Source of the DNA: an uncultured Clostridia bacterium
Lineage (GTDB): Bacteria; Bacillota; Clostridia; Christensenellales; Borkfalkiaceae
DNA: 64,000 bases
Reading direction: 5' to 3'
Assembly (NCBI GenBank): GCA_947087265.1
Contig: CAMUBY010000003.1
Coordinates: 1-64,000 of the forward strand
The translations under genes were made by a program, and so were the position numbers. Below are positions 19,321 through 29,600 of the stretch, in pieces (position 1 is the first letter of the stretch; each line of letters begins with the position of its first letter). The notes beneath the pieces were generated by a model that did not search any database, was not told where the DNA came from, and saw only the letters and a list, made by a program, of their open reading frames with translations.

Positions 19321-21813
19321 TTATATTTCACTCTTAACAAGTATTACGTTTGCCGTTAGATAATCGTTCATCCATTCGTAGCAGTTCGTAACGTCAGCGC
19401 CAGATTTATTACGGATGACAAAATCTGTAATTCTGATGGTATGGTCTTCCGCGTCGTAAGAAACGTATACGTCGTCGAAATCGAGATAGTCGCCCTCGGC
19501 AAGACAGCCGTCTGCAACGCTTACGCATTGCCAGAGCGCATAATAATCGATACTGCTCGGGTAATCTGTTCCCTGGTAGGTATAATTACTCAACTGCATA
19601 TACAGGTCGCGTTCGGTGACGGTAACCGAAGGAACGGTAAGATTGCTGCCCGCAGAAACTTCAAAGTTTTCGGTAACGTCTTTACCCGTAGCGATATCCT
19701 TGATACGTGCGTCCGTAAGTTGCAGTTGCTTCGTTCCCACAGCAATCACCTTTTCGTAGGAAACGGAAGAAACCGTATACGTTCCCTCCGCGGAAGTCGC
19801 AACCGCAATGCTGTTGCAGTCCACCTCGACGGGGGTTCCGTCATAAGGCTTTGTGATATTTCCGCCCAGATAACGCAGTTGAATGCTTGCCTGCGTAATC
19901 GTCAGAAGACCGCTGTTAATGGTAAGGTCATAATTTTTCGGGGATGCGGTCGGTTTCAAGCTTGCGGAATAGGCGTAAGAACCGACGTACTTCGCCTCGC
20001 TGTACATGACAATTTCAAAATCGCCGAAACTGAGCCCCGTGCCTGCCAAATCCTCCGAATCGAGGGCTTCGTTCACGGCAGGTTTCTGCGCCAGCCCGTT
20101 AAACGTTTTTGCAAGGTCTTTTTTCATGTTCAGGCTCACCGGTTTTTTGGTCACGGTAAGGGTGCCGTAAGAATAGGTAATGCGGTAGTTGAAAGTAACG
20201 TCTTTACCGCTTTCGTCTACAATCGCGCAATCGAAACGGTTGGAAACCGAGCCGACGTCCGTCAGCGAAGGCACCGTACCCGTAGCAACCGCGCTATGAC
20301 CGCTAACTCCGTTGGTTAGCACGGGCGCACCGCCGCCGAGTTCTTCGCCGTTGTATTCCCTGCTCTCCGTGCGCGTCGAAACCGTCACGTCGCGGCGGCT
20401 GATACTCACCTGTCCGTCAAGGCGCGTGATGATAAAGTTCGCGCTGCAATCGGTACCCTCCGCGTTTTTTACAGCCACATTTTCGAGCGTATAAGACTTA
20501 TTCACGAAATTGACGAGATTCCCGATATCGGTATCCGCCGAGAGCGTAAAGCCTTGCGGCAGAGCAGGACTTAAACTGAAAATCTGTTCGCCGCCAACCG
20601 TGTTGAGAAGCGGTTCTCCGTCATATTCTTTCGTAAACGTTTTGGGAATGACCGTCACGGCAAACGGCTTGATTTCGAGTTTGCCGGGCAAATAGGTGAT
20701 ATTATAGTTCTCTGTTTTAGTGTTCAGATTCAGCTGCGTAATCACGTTATCCGCCGTGCCGACGTTCGTGATTTCGCCCGAATAGGCAACGCCTAACAAA
20801 CGGTCGGTCTGCGCAAGCCCCGTAATACTTTCGGGCAAGCCGTCGTCCGCGAGCGAATGCGGATTGCCGTCGTAAGTCCAGGAGCCGCTCTTTGCCGCCA
20901 CAATCAATTCGCGGGGAGTAATCTCAACGGTTCCCGTTTCGCTTAAATCGATTTCGTAATTGGCGCTCACGTCAATCTTCTCGTTTCCGTCCGTCGCATA
21001 AATAGCAATTTCGGAGATATATGTTTCCAAACTGCCTGCGTCGCGCACCGTATTGTCGCCCTCATTGATAACAACTTCCGCCCACTGATTTTCGGCAAGC
21101 GAGCCGCTCACAATTTCAAATTTATCGGCGACAACCGCAATTCCGTCATACGTCTTTTGAATATCTACCGGTTTGAGCGTGACGGGGCGCGGCACGACCT
21201 GAATATCTCCCATCACAAACGTTACCTCGTAATTTTCGGAAACGTCGCGCTCGTTTGCGTCGTAAATGACGGGTTTAAGATTTTGGGGCAGACGGTCGCC
21301 CACGCTCAGAAGCCCTGCGCCCGAAACGCTGCCCTTGATTTTGTGCCCTTTGACAAGTTTCCCTTGCGTAACGGTGTAGTGGTCGAACTCTACGCTTTTT
21401 CCGTTATAAACAACTTGTGTATCTTGAAGTTCCACCGTGATTTGAGAGGGCAATACCGAAAGCTCGCCCTTCTGAACTTTTACGGCGTATTCTTTTGTAA
21501 CGTCGTATCCCTTTTTATCGGTAATTTGCACATTTAAATCGCTTTCGCCCTTGCCGCTGTCCGTCTGCTCGCCCATAAAACTGACCGTTGCCGTATGCCC
21601 TTCCAAGAGTTCTCCCGATACCAACTCATAGGAAGAAGCGGTGAGCGGCGTTCCGTCATAAGTTTTAGAGGCGTCCTGCACGGCAAAGGTAAGCGCAATC
21701 GGGTCTGTTACAAGCAAACCCATTGCATAAAGCCCCACGACGGTGAGAAGCGCCGCCGCCAGGATAATGACAATGATTGCAATGATGAGAATAGAAGTTC
21801 TCTGTTTCCTCAT
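19321..21813 (-). CDS. N-anchored YDG/MBG-module surface protein (830 aa)
   Basis: A basic start (MRKQRT) and a long transmembrane helix (about 8-33) are followed by eight or nine modules carrying KTYDGTPL-like, VVYNGKSV-like and KEYDGEPL-like starts. Each runs to a YGTLTV-like strand. The final 100 residues (from YTYQGTDYP) form a different ending, distinct from that of the giant protein. GAGGAG lies six bases before the ATG. It lies directly between the first AAA+ ATPase gene (12 bp gap) and the giant gene (24 bp gap). The shared plan with its giant neighbour suggests the two are exported and used together, perhaps as base and fibre of one structure; this is inference. Confidence 0.88.
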   Translation of the reverse strand: MRKQRTSILIIAIIVIILAAALLTVVGLYAMGLLVTDPIALTFAVQDASKTYDGTPLTASSYELVSGELLEGHTATVSFMGEQTDSGKGESDLNVQITDKKGYDVTKEYAVKVQKGELSVLPSQITVELQDTQVVYNGKSVEFDHYTVTQGKLVKGHKIKGSVSGAGLLSVGDRLPQNLKPVIYDANERDVSENYEVTFVMGDIQVVPRPVTLKPVDIQKTYDGIAVVADKFEIVSGSLAENQWAEVVINEGDNTVRDAGSLETYISEIAIYATDGNEKIDVSANYEIDLSETGTVEITPRELIVAAKSGSWTYDGNPHSLADDGLPESITGLAQTDRLLGVAYSGEITNVGTADNVITQLNLNTKTENYNITYLPGKLEIKPFAVTVIPKTFTKEYDGEPLLNTVGGEQIFSLSPALPQGFTLSADTDIGNLVNFVNKSYTLENVAVKNAEGTDCSANFIITRLDGQVSISRRDVTVSTRTESREYNGEELGGGAPVLTNGVSGHSAVATGTVPSLTDVGSVSNRFDCAIVDESGKDVTFNYRITYSYGTLTVTKKPVSLNMKKDLAKTFNGLAQKPAVNEALDSEDLAGTGLSFGDFEIVMYSEAKYVGSYAYSASLKPTASPKNYDLTINSGLLTITQASIQLRYLGGNITKPYDGTPVEVDCNSIAVATSAEGTYTVSSVSYEKVIAVGTKQLQLTDARIKDIATGKDVTENFEVSAGSNLTVPSVTVTERDLYMQLSNYTYQGTDYPSSIDYYALWQCVSVADGCLAEGDYLDFDDVYVSYDAEDHTIRITDFVIRNKSGADVTNCYEWMNDYLTANVILVKSEI

Positions 21814-21825
21814 AACATTCTCCTC

Positions 21826-22971
21826 TTACACGTTTTGTTCGATGAGCCGAATGGTTTCTTTGCACAGGGGGAGTTTGTCTTCCCCGAACAGTTCGTCAAT
21901 ATACGCACACACGCCGTCCGCCATTTGCTTCACGTAGACGGGGTTTTTCGATTCCAGTTTACGGAATACCTTGCGCGACAGAATGTCGTCTAACGCTTCC
22001 GTTTCCGTTCCGCCGCACGCCACCAGCACCGGCACATACGCCGTTATCTGTTTCATGATTCGGTTCCCGAACGTGATATGGAACGTCGAAATCATGTATT
22101 CGTCCAACTTCTTTAACCGCCGTCTGTTTCTGTCCGACATTGCGTATTCCCGCTCTGCCTGACGCATGAGTTCGTTCAGGTGCGTGGACGATATTTTTTT
22201 ACTACTGCCCTTCGCGTCAAACGGCGTTGCCTTGTTATCCAAGTTTAAGACCATCGCACGGTCGTATACTTTATCCGATATCGAAAACGTCGAGTCGTCG
22301 TTGTTTGCCGTTCCCACAAACCACATATTCGTCGGAAGACGCAACTTCCCGTTCGCCTGCAACAGTTTCGGGTCGTCCGCACGCTTATCCGCTACGACGT
22401 CTAAATTCCGCCCCTCGGGGTTGGGTATTTCCAATAGCGACAAAAACTCCGCAAAGTAATACTCTACGCGCGCGATATTCATTTCGTCCAACACCGTTAC
22501 GTAGATTTCTTCGTTATAGTTCGCCTCGTACATTTTATACAGAAGCGTCGTTTCGTTGAACTTGCGCGTAAATTCGTTATAGTAACCCACTAAGTCCGTG
22601 CGTTCCTTCCACATGGGCTGTATGGGCACGACTACCGTTTTATTCTCCAAAAACTCCCCGAACGCGTATGCAAGCGACGTTTTTCCCGTTCCCGACATAC
22701 CTTGCAGGATAATTAACTTTGTTACTGCCAGCGCGCCGATAAAGCGGCGGATATCTTCGATTTCGTAATATAGTTTCAATTCGCCTGCCGCGAAATTACG
22801 GAATTCTTCGCAGATTTCCGAAAGCGTGATTGTTTCGTCGTAGTCGGGGCGTTCGTACGTTTCGTAGGCTTTGTCGATTTCCGTCAGCATATAAAACCGC
22901 GAACCTTCTTCCACTTCGCTCTCTTCTTCCCTTTCTGCCGCAACTCCGCGGAACGCAGCCGATTGCGAAAC
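21826..22971 (-). repeat. Long direct repeat of the McrB-like motor, copy 1
   Basis: These 1146 bp match 25228-26373 base for base except for about a dozen substitutions that I counted. Most differences are synonymous and sit near the two ends; the central part of roughly 770 bp looks identical. The repeat ends exactly at the stop codon. Confidence 0.95.
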
Positions 22972-23307
22972 ATTTGCCGCGCCTGATACAAGGTTGATAC
23001 CGGCGCCGTCTACGCTTTGAAGTTTCTGTTTCTCCTCGGCAAAAGTTTCCTTATCGATACCGAAATATTCAGACGGCAGATTACGTTTTTTAAGCGCAAA
23101 GCGTACAAGCAAAATCAAAAGTACGGGCAACAGGATAAGAAACGCCAAAATAATATATTTCAGCGCGCCGCTCAACCAAGGGAATTTGCCGCCGTAGACG
23201 CCGTACTGCACCCAAAGCGCGGCAATAAAGAGCGCGAAAAGCACGACTAAACCGATAATCAGTAAAATCAGCCCGCCCCTATTCTTTTTTCCGCCGCCTT
23301 GTTTCAT
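21826..23307 (-). CDS. Membrane-anchored McrB-like AAA+ ATPase, copy 1 (493 aa)
   Basis: Two transmembrane helices (about 13-34 and 49-70) lead to a cytosolic linker and an AAA+ domain. Walker A is GMSGTGKT at 203-210. Walker B is VLDEMN (272-277) within the McrB-like helix IARVEYYFAEFLSLLE. The segment ANNDD at 334-338 sits where McrB proteins carry MNxxD, keeping N and the final D. All nucleotide-binding motifs look intact. McrB is the NTP-driven ring motor of type IV restriction and of many related systems. From residue 113 to the end it matches copy 2 with one difference (Val/Ala). The membrane anchor is unlike classical McrB, which is soluble with a DNA-binding N-terminus. Start: AAGGAGATGCC before the ATG. 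ATP versus GTP preference cannot be told from sequence. Confidence 0.9.
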   Translation of the reverse strand: MKQGGGKKNRGGLILLIIGLVVLFALFIAALWVQYGVYGGKFPWLSGALKYIILAFLILLPVLLILLVRFALKKRNLPSEYFGIDKETFAEEKQKLQSVDGAGINLVSGAANVSQSAAFRGVAAEREEESEVEEGSRFYMLTEIDKAYETYERPDYDETITLSEICEEFRNFAAGELKLYYEIEDIRRFIGALAVTKLIILQGMSGTGKTSLAYAFGEFLENKTVVVPIQPMWKERTDLVGYYNEFTRKFNETTLLYKMYEANYNEEIYVTVLDEMNIARVEYYFAEFLSLLEIPNPEGRNLDVVADKRADDPKLLQANGKLRLPTNMWFVGTANNDDSTFSISDKVYDRAMVLNLDNKATPFDAKGSSKKISSTHLNELMRQAEREYAMSDRNRRRLKKLDEYMISTFHITFGNRIMKQITAYVPVLVACGGTETEALDDILSRKVFRKLESKNPVYVKQMADGVCAYIDELFGEDKLPLCKETIRLIEQNV

Positions 23308-23328
23308 GGCATCTCCTTCGGCTTTACG

Positions 23329-25209
23329 TTACTTTTTCTTGTTGCGTTTTTCTTCTTTCTTCCAAAGAAGCGTCTTGCGGATTTCCTTTTTGGTAAACTT
23401 CCACTGCTTTTTGAAAAATTTCTGGAACGCTTCGTATTCGTTTTCCAACTCTTTGAACCGCTCGCGGGAGGTATATTCGGTACTCGGCGTCATCAGTCCG
23501 CTTTGAATGCGCATGGCATCCAACTCCCCGCGGCAGAATGCGACCTCGTCCTTCATGGTGTTCATTTCGCGCTTGTAGTTGGTCTCCGCGGTTTTCAGAT
23601 TTTCCTCGTATCCCGATATGGCGGCTTTCAAATTCTCTTCGCAATTCTGTTCGTAAACTTTGAGTTTCGCCTGATATTCATCGGCAAGCCGCCCGATTTC
23701 GCGGTCGACGTTTTCCACCCTGTCTATCATCGAGGCAATCTTCGCTTCATATTCGCTTACGGCGGTTGCGTGCGCTTCACGCATCTGCTGCGCCTCTGCG
23801 TTCAACGCCGCCACCTTGGATTCATATTCGTTCACCGTCACCGTCAGGCGGTCGGAAAACTCCGCTTTCAACTCGGTAATTTCGGTTTCGTGTGCCGATT
23901 GCAACTGCGCAATTGCGCTTTCATGCTCTTTTTTCAACGCGGCAATATCCTCGATATACTTTCGGTTGAGCTCGACAATTTCGCGTTCTTTGGCTTCAAG
24001 CTCTTCCGCAAGTATTTCAATTCTGCGGTTTAACTCTGCCGTCTGCGCGTTGAGTTCCTCGATTCTTTCGTTGAGTAGTTCCACTTCCTTGCGGATACGG
24101 TTGAGTTCCTCGCTATCTTTTTCGAGTTGGCGGTTGCGCTCCTCCAACAGAAGCATATATTCTTCCATCGTCTTGCCGGACTCTGCGGCACGCTTTTTGA
24201 GCCGCTTTATCCGCTCGACGAGTTTTTGCGCTTCTAACTGCTTCCTGCGCTGTTCCTCTTTCTGGTATTCGCTTTCGAGATAGTCCTCGATTTGGTTTCC
24301 CGTCTTGTATGCAAGGAAGGAAGTGAGGTTCAACGACTCTGCGATTTCATCGCCGAACGTTTCCGCAAAGGGCGAAAAATCGAACTTGACTTCCTCGTAA
24401 GAATAGCCGAGCCCCTTGTAGGAAGCGATAAAATCGTAGAGCGCAAGCGCGCGCTTGAAGTTATTGTTCATTTTGAGAACGTTCGTTTTGACGATGGGCG
24501 GCTTTATCATGGGCACTTTTGCAACCTGCATCATGAGGTCGGTATTCAAAAGCGAGTTAATAATTTCGCGGCAATCGCTGATTCTCTTTACCAGCGATGC
24601 CGAACTTTCATCCGAAAGCGGAAAGGGATTATCCGTGCGCTGTTCGTAAATTTCGGTCTTGATTTTCAGCGTGCGCTTCTTTGTTGCGATTTCTTTGGAA
24701 ACGGAAAAATCACCCGTGTAGGAACGGCGCAGCGTTTCGATTTTTTCGAGGCGGAATTCAATGAAGTTTTTGAGATAACAGAGCATCATATACAGAAATC
24801 TGTTCTCGTACACCGCATAATCGCTGAGTTTTTCCACCATATACAGTTTATCGGGGATGAGCGGCGAGTCCTCGCTTTCGGGCACATGCGTAATCATTTC
24901 GCTGTGCTTTGCAAGGTGCTCTACCGAATCTTTGGAAACTTTACGGACTTTTTCAATGGGGATGACTTCGCCGTTGGTACGGATAAACTGCCGCTCTTCC
25001 GCAACCGCTTTTTCCACAAACACAAGCCCTTCCTCGATTGCTTTTACCCAGTCTTCTTCAATCTTGCATAGGTACTTGACGGCGGTTAATTTATCCTCTT
25101 CGGGATTGCTTTTCAGAATGGCATTTCTATCTTTTTTGCATGCGGTATTATCGGCGGTTTCCCGTCGGTAATCTTTGAATGCGCGATAGTAAATATCAAT
25201 CTGATTCAT
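23329..25209 (-). CDS. McrC-like DUF2357-type protein with long coiled coil, no nuclease seen (626 aa)
   Basis: Residues 1-310 resemble the DUF2357 domain found with McrB-like ATPases, including the hallmark YENRF segment (YAVYENRFLYMML) and the block EERQFIRTNGEVIPIEK. From about 315 to 570 it is an unbroken coiled coil rich in Glu, Lys, Ala and Leu, followed by a short Lys-rich end. DUF2357 proteins usually continue into a PD-(D/E)XK nuclease; I see no D...ExK motif in that position, so this subunit is probably not a nuclease. It sits between the two ATPase genes, as expected of an McrC-like activator shared by both. Spacing is 21 bp before copy 1 and 18 bp after copy 2. Coiled-coil McrBC relatives are known, but not with this context as far as I know. 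Confidence 0.8.
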   Translation of the reverse strand: MNQIDIYYRAFKDYRRETADNTACKKDRNAILKSNPEEDKLTAVKYLCKIEEDWVKAIEEGLVFVEKAVAEERQFIRTNGEVIPIEKVRKVSKDSVEHLAKHSEMITHVPESEDSPLIPDKLYMVEKLSDYAVYENRFLYMMLCYLKNFIEFRLEKIETLRRSYTGDFSVSKEIATKKRTLKIKTEIYEQRTDNPFPLSDESSASLVKRISDCREIINSLLNTDLMMQVAKVPMIKPPIVKTNVLKMNNNFKRALALYDFIASYKGLGYSYEEVKFDFSPFAETFGDEIAESLNLTSFLAYKTGNQIEDYLESEYQKEEQRRKQLEAQKLVERIKRLKKRAAESGKTMEEYMLLLEERNRQLEKDSEELNRIRKEVELLNERIEELNAQTAELNRRIEILAEELEAKEREIVELNRKYIEDIAALKKEHESAIAQLQSAHETEITELKAEFSDRLTVTVNEYESKVAALNAEAQQMREAHATAVSEYEAKIASMIDRVENVDREIGRLADEYQAKLKVYEQNCEENLKAAISGYEENLKTAETNYKREMNTMKDEVAFCRGELDAMRIQSGLMTPSTEYTSRERFKELENEYEAFQKFFKKQWKFTKKEIRKTLLWKKEEKRNKKK

Positions 25210-25227
25210 AAATCCTCTACCTTAAAA

Positions 25228-26373
25228 TTACACGTTTTGTTCGATGAGCCGAATGGTTTCTTTGCACAGGGGGAGTTTATCTTCCCCGAACAGTTCGTCG
25301 ATATACGCACACACGCCGTCCGCCATTTGCTTCACGTAGACGGGGTTTTTCGATTCCAGTTTACGGAATACCTTGCGCGACAGAATGTCGTCTAACGCTT
25401 CCGTTTCCGTTCCGCCGCACGCCACCAGCACCGGCACATACGCCGTTATCTGTTTCATGATTCGGTTCCCGAACGTGATATGGAACGTCGAAATCATGTA
25501 TTCGTCCAACTTCTTTAACCGCCGTCTGTTTCTGTCCGACATTGCGTATTCCCGCTCTGCCTGACGCATGAGTTCGTTCAGGTGCGTGGACGATATTTTT
25601 TTACTACTGCCCTTCGCGTCAAACGGCGTTGCCTTGTTATCCAAGTTTAAGACCATCGCACGGTCGTATACTTTATCCGATATCGAAAACGTCGAGTCGT
25701 CGTTGTTTGCCGTTCCCACAAACCACATATTCGTCGGAAGACGCAACTTCCCGTTCGCCTGCAACAGTTTCGGGTCGTCCGCACGCTTATCCGCTACGAC
25801 GTCTAAATTCCGCCCCTCGGGGTTGGGTATTTCCAATAGCGACAAAAACTCCGCAAAGTAATACTCTACGCGCGCGATATTCATTTCGTCCAACACCGTT
25901 ACGTAGATTTCTTCGTTATAGTTCGCCTCGTACATTTTATACAGAAGCGTCGTTTCGTTGAACTTGCGCGTAAATTCGTTATAGTAACCCACTAAGTCCG
26001 TGCGTTCCTTCCACATGGGCTGTATGGGCACGACTACCGTTTTATTCTCCAAAAACTCCCCGAACGCGTATGCGAGCGACGTTTTTCCCGTTCCCGACAT
26101 ACCTTGCAGGATAATTAACTTTGTGACTGCCAGCGCGCCGATAAAGCGGCGGATATCTTCGATTTCGTAATACAGTTTCAATTCGCCTGCCGCGAAATTG
26201 CGGAATTCTTCGCAAATTTCCGATAGCGTGATTGTTTCGTCGTAGTCGGGCCGTTCGTACGTTTCGTAGGCTTTATCGATTTCCGTCAGCATATAAAACC
26301 GCGAACCTTCTTCCGCTTCGCTCTCTTCTTCCCTTTCTGCCGCAACTCCGCGGAACGCAGCCGATTGCGAAAC
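25228..26373 (-). repeat. Long direct repeat of the McrB-like motor, copy 2
   Basis: Partner of 21826-22971, same length (1146 bp) and orientation, with 2.26 kb between copies. Homologous recombination between the copies would remove the McrC-like gene together with one anchor. Confidence 0.95.
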
Positions 26374-26655
26374 GGAGAGTTCTTTCAACTGCTTTTCCAA
26401 ACCGTTAATCTTTGTACCGAGTTCTTTTTTGGCTTTGCCGACTGCTTCGTTTTCGATATTTTCTTTGCTGGCATCTTCAAAGCCTTTCAATTCGGCGGCA
26501 TTGCGGCGTTCGCTGATAACGACGCGCACGACAAGCGCAACGATAATCACTAAAATAATCGCGCTGTAAACGATAAGCGCAATACGGCTCGTGAGCGCTT
26601 CACCGACCAACTTTGCTATTTCCCGAACGTTTAACGCGAGAATGGCACTGTTCAT
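25228..26655 (-). CDS. Membrane-anchored McrB-like AAA+ ATPase, copy 2 (475 aa)
   Basis: The N-terminus differs completely from copy 1: one transmembrane helix (about 24-47), then a charged helical linker (to about 94). Residues 95-475 match copy 1 with a single Val/Ala difference, so Walker A (GMSGTGKT, about 185-192), Walker B and the ANNDD segment are intact. The ATGA overlap with the preceding pseudo-GH3 gene (26652-26655) and GGAGG upstream indicate translational coupling. A pair of motors with one identical engine and two different anchors suggests a mixed ring, or two rings in different membrane settings, under selection for identical ATPase surfaces; gene conversion is the simplest way to keep them so alike. 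Confidence 0.9.
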   Translation of the reverse strand: MNSAILALNVREIAKLVGEALTSRIALIVYSAIILVIIVALVVRVVISERRNAAELKGFEDASKENIENEAVGKAKKELGTKINGLEKQLKELSVSQSAAFRGVAAEREEESEAEEGSRFYMLTEIDKAYETYERPDYDETITLSEICEEFRNFAAGELKLYYEIEDIRRFIGALAVTKLIILQGMSGTGKTSLAYAFGEFLENKTVVVPIQPMWKERTDLVGYYNEFTRKFNETTLLYKMYEANYNEEIYVTVLDEMNIARVEYYFAEFLSLLEIPNPEGRNLDVVADKRADDPKLLQANGKLRLPTNMWFVGTANNDDSTFSISDKVYDRAMVLNLDNKATPFDAKGSSKKISSTHLNELMRQAEREYAMSDRNRRRLKKLDEYMISTFHITFGNRIMKQITAYVPVLVACGGTETEALDDILSRKVFRKLESKNPVYVKQMADGVCAYIDELFGEDKLPLCKETIRLIEQNV

Positions 26656-29600
26656 GCTTTATCCTCCGTTTCCGTCTGCTGACCGAACGGTTCGTCTGAG
26701 GCTTCCAGCGCGGCTCTGTATTCCTGCTGCGCCTGCTCGCGGTCTTCTTCCTCTGTCACTATCTCACTAATTTTGGGCACTCCTTCAAATACGAATTCTT
26801 CCGCCTCGCTCGCATCGGGCGCTTCTTCCGTTGCAGGTTGCTCTGAAACCGTTTCCGCGGGTTCCTCTGTTTCGGCGGTCTCTACGGCAACGCGGCGCAA
26901 AAGCGCGCGGCGGACTTTCGTAAAGTCTTCATCGGGGAAAAGTTTTTCAATCATGGAAGCGAGCGTATTATCGCCGTTATCTTGGGAATAAAGGCGTGTA
27001 AATTTCAACACAAGCACGATTTTAGCAAGGAACAGCGCATGAAGCGCTTCGCCTTCGTCTGCACCGCATTCCATTAACACGGAAGTAAATTTTTCCGATT
27101 GAATGACGTTTTTATTTCCGAAGCGGAACCGCTCGCTTGCCCCGATGATTTCAAACAGTTCGTCGAGTTTTTTCCATACTTTTTCGCCGAGGAAGCAGGT
27201 ATCGCGCGCTTCGGAAAGCAATACCGCAAAATCGGTGCGGGAAACCGCTTTGGGTACAGGCAATTCTGCCTGCAGCGCCGCCTCGCTCAACATGAGCTGA
27301 ATCTGCAACGACGCGTTGACAAGTTCACGCGGAAGCCCTGCCGCGCCCTCTTCGTCTGCAACGAGCAGATAGCAAACGTTTTCGGAGAGCGCAATTTTAT
27401 TCTCCCCGTCTAAATCGAGTTTCCGGACTTTGGAAGAAGTTTGTACGCTTTCCGCTAGCGGCGCAAACCACTTGATTGCGTTCTTTGCGGAAACGTCAGA
27501 AATGACCGCGACAAAATCTTTTTCGGGCGTCATTTCCGCAGCGTGGAGCGTATTCGAGAAAGCGGAAAGCACGCGTTTTTCGCCCTCTTCCTGCCAGAGT
27601 AAATCCTCCACGGAGTTCCACTCCGCCGAAGCGGCCGTAACGCCTGCGCCCTTAAAATAGCCGTTTACCGCCGCGCAGAATCGGGGCAGAAGTTCGCGGT
27701 TGACGGAGTCCGCCACCACAATGCGACAAGCCGAAATCGCGGCAAATAACTGCCGCGCAGACAGAACGTCGATTTCTACGCCAAACGCACGCGCATATTC
27801 GCGCAAACCGTTTTCTAATTCGCCGAGCGAAGTGCGGTCGGTAAATTCCGTTTCGTCCTCTTCGTATGTGAACGACGCGTCATAAGTCTTTTCCGCAGGC
27901 AATTCGTCCTCTTCGTCCGTCGGCTCGTCTTCTGCCTGTTCCTGCGCCTGCGTTTCTTCTGAAATCGGCTCCTGATAAGTGACCTTTGCAATTTCCTCAA
28001 AGTCGCTCATTTTGTTCAGCATATCCGCAAGCGCAACTTCGGCGGGAATGACAGGTTGCGTGCGGTGCTTTGCAATCAGCGCCGTATAAGTGATAAACAG
28101 CGCAATAGCGACCGCGAACACTGCGCCGATGACCGAATAATGAAGCACGGCATTCTTTACGGGGACGATTCCCGAAAAAGCGAATACGGCAAGCATTGCA
28201 CTCGCATAGAGAAAAAAAGCAATCGCAAGGAACAACTTGATTCCGAACGAAAGTCCGCTCTTGGTGCGCACGCCGTCTTTTACGTGTTTCGTAAATGCCG
28301 CGTCTTCGTCTTCGCCGTAAGAATCTACCTTTTCACTCTGCGGTTTTGTCTTTTCCTTGTAGTCGGAAAGCACGATACTGCCCGAAAGTTTTTCAACCGC
28401 CCCGTTTTCCGCAACGGTTAAAACGTATTCGCCGCCGTCGATACGGTAGCGTTTTTTCTTTTTATCATAATAACGGAATGTGTTTTCATCGAACGGAATT
28501 TCCACACGCACCGCGTCGTTTTTCTTGATATATACTTTTGTAAAGCCGCGCAGCGTCTTTTGCGGAAACAACTCCGATTCGTCTTTTTGCACATAGAGCA
28601 TGGGCGTTGCATAACCGCCGCACGCACCCGTATTTTCCACGGTGAAACTGATGCCGCCGTCATTCACTTTCAAATTACGGTATTCGAACGAAGTATAGGA
28701 AAGCCCGAAACCGAACGGAAATTCAATTTTCTTTCCGTTTTCTAATTCGCAGGAAACGCTTTGCGTAAGTTTTCCCGACGGACAAAGTCTGCCGCAGATA
28801 ATATCGAAAACAGCCTTGGACGCTTCCTGACCGCCGCGCTGCGATAAGAGCAACGCACTGCATTCCGAAAGGAAGGACAAATCGGGCACGCCGTCTGCAT
28901 CGAGAACGGCGATAATACGCACACCCCTGACAAACAGAGCGTCTATCAGTTCTTTCTGTTCGGCAGGCAATACCGTTTCCCCCTGCGGCACGCAGAGATA
29001 TACAATCGCGCAATCCGCGTCTGCACAAAGAGAGAGAGCATTATCGATGAGCGTTTGTTTCCGCTCGCCGTTTGCATAGCCTGCGGCAAAGCCGATTGCA
29101 TTCAATTCGTAGGAATTAACGGCTTCAAACGGCAGACACTCCGAAGTAGGTTGCCCGATATAAAACGGACGTTGATATGCGGGATTTTGTGCACAATCGC
29201 CCACCAGCGCAATTTTTTTCTCTTTATGCAGCGGAAGAATATTATCCTGATTTTTGAGGAGAATCACAGACTCTGCCGCTGCCGTTCGCGCAAGTTTAGC
29301 GTGCGTTATTTCATTAAAAACGGCTTTGCGGCTCTTTTCCAGCGCGCGGAACCCTGCGGCAGATTTCGCCGATTCGTTCGCCTCTTTCATGTCGCGCAGA
29401 ATGGAAATCATGCGGCTGCAAGCGCCGTCAACCAGCGCCTCGTCGAAAATTTCAAAATTCCTTGCGCGGCGGTCAAGCTCGCCGAGCGTGATTTTTTCTT
29501 CCCGATAATCGACATACGCCTCGCGGTATGCACGCGTACGCTCCGCAAAATAACCGACCAGTTCCTCCGCAACGTTCTCTTTCAAAAAGACAAACGAACA

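Noticed and set aside
21826..26655. A classical type IV restriction (McrBC) system
   Set aside because: The ATPases are membrane-anchored and lack a DNA-binding N-terminus, and the McrC-like partner shows no nuclease motif. Calling it restriction would overstate the evidence.
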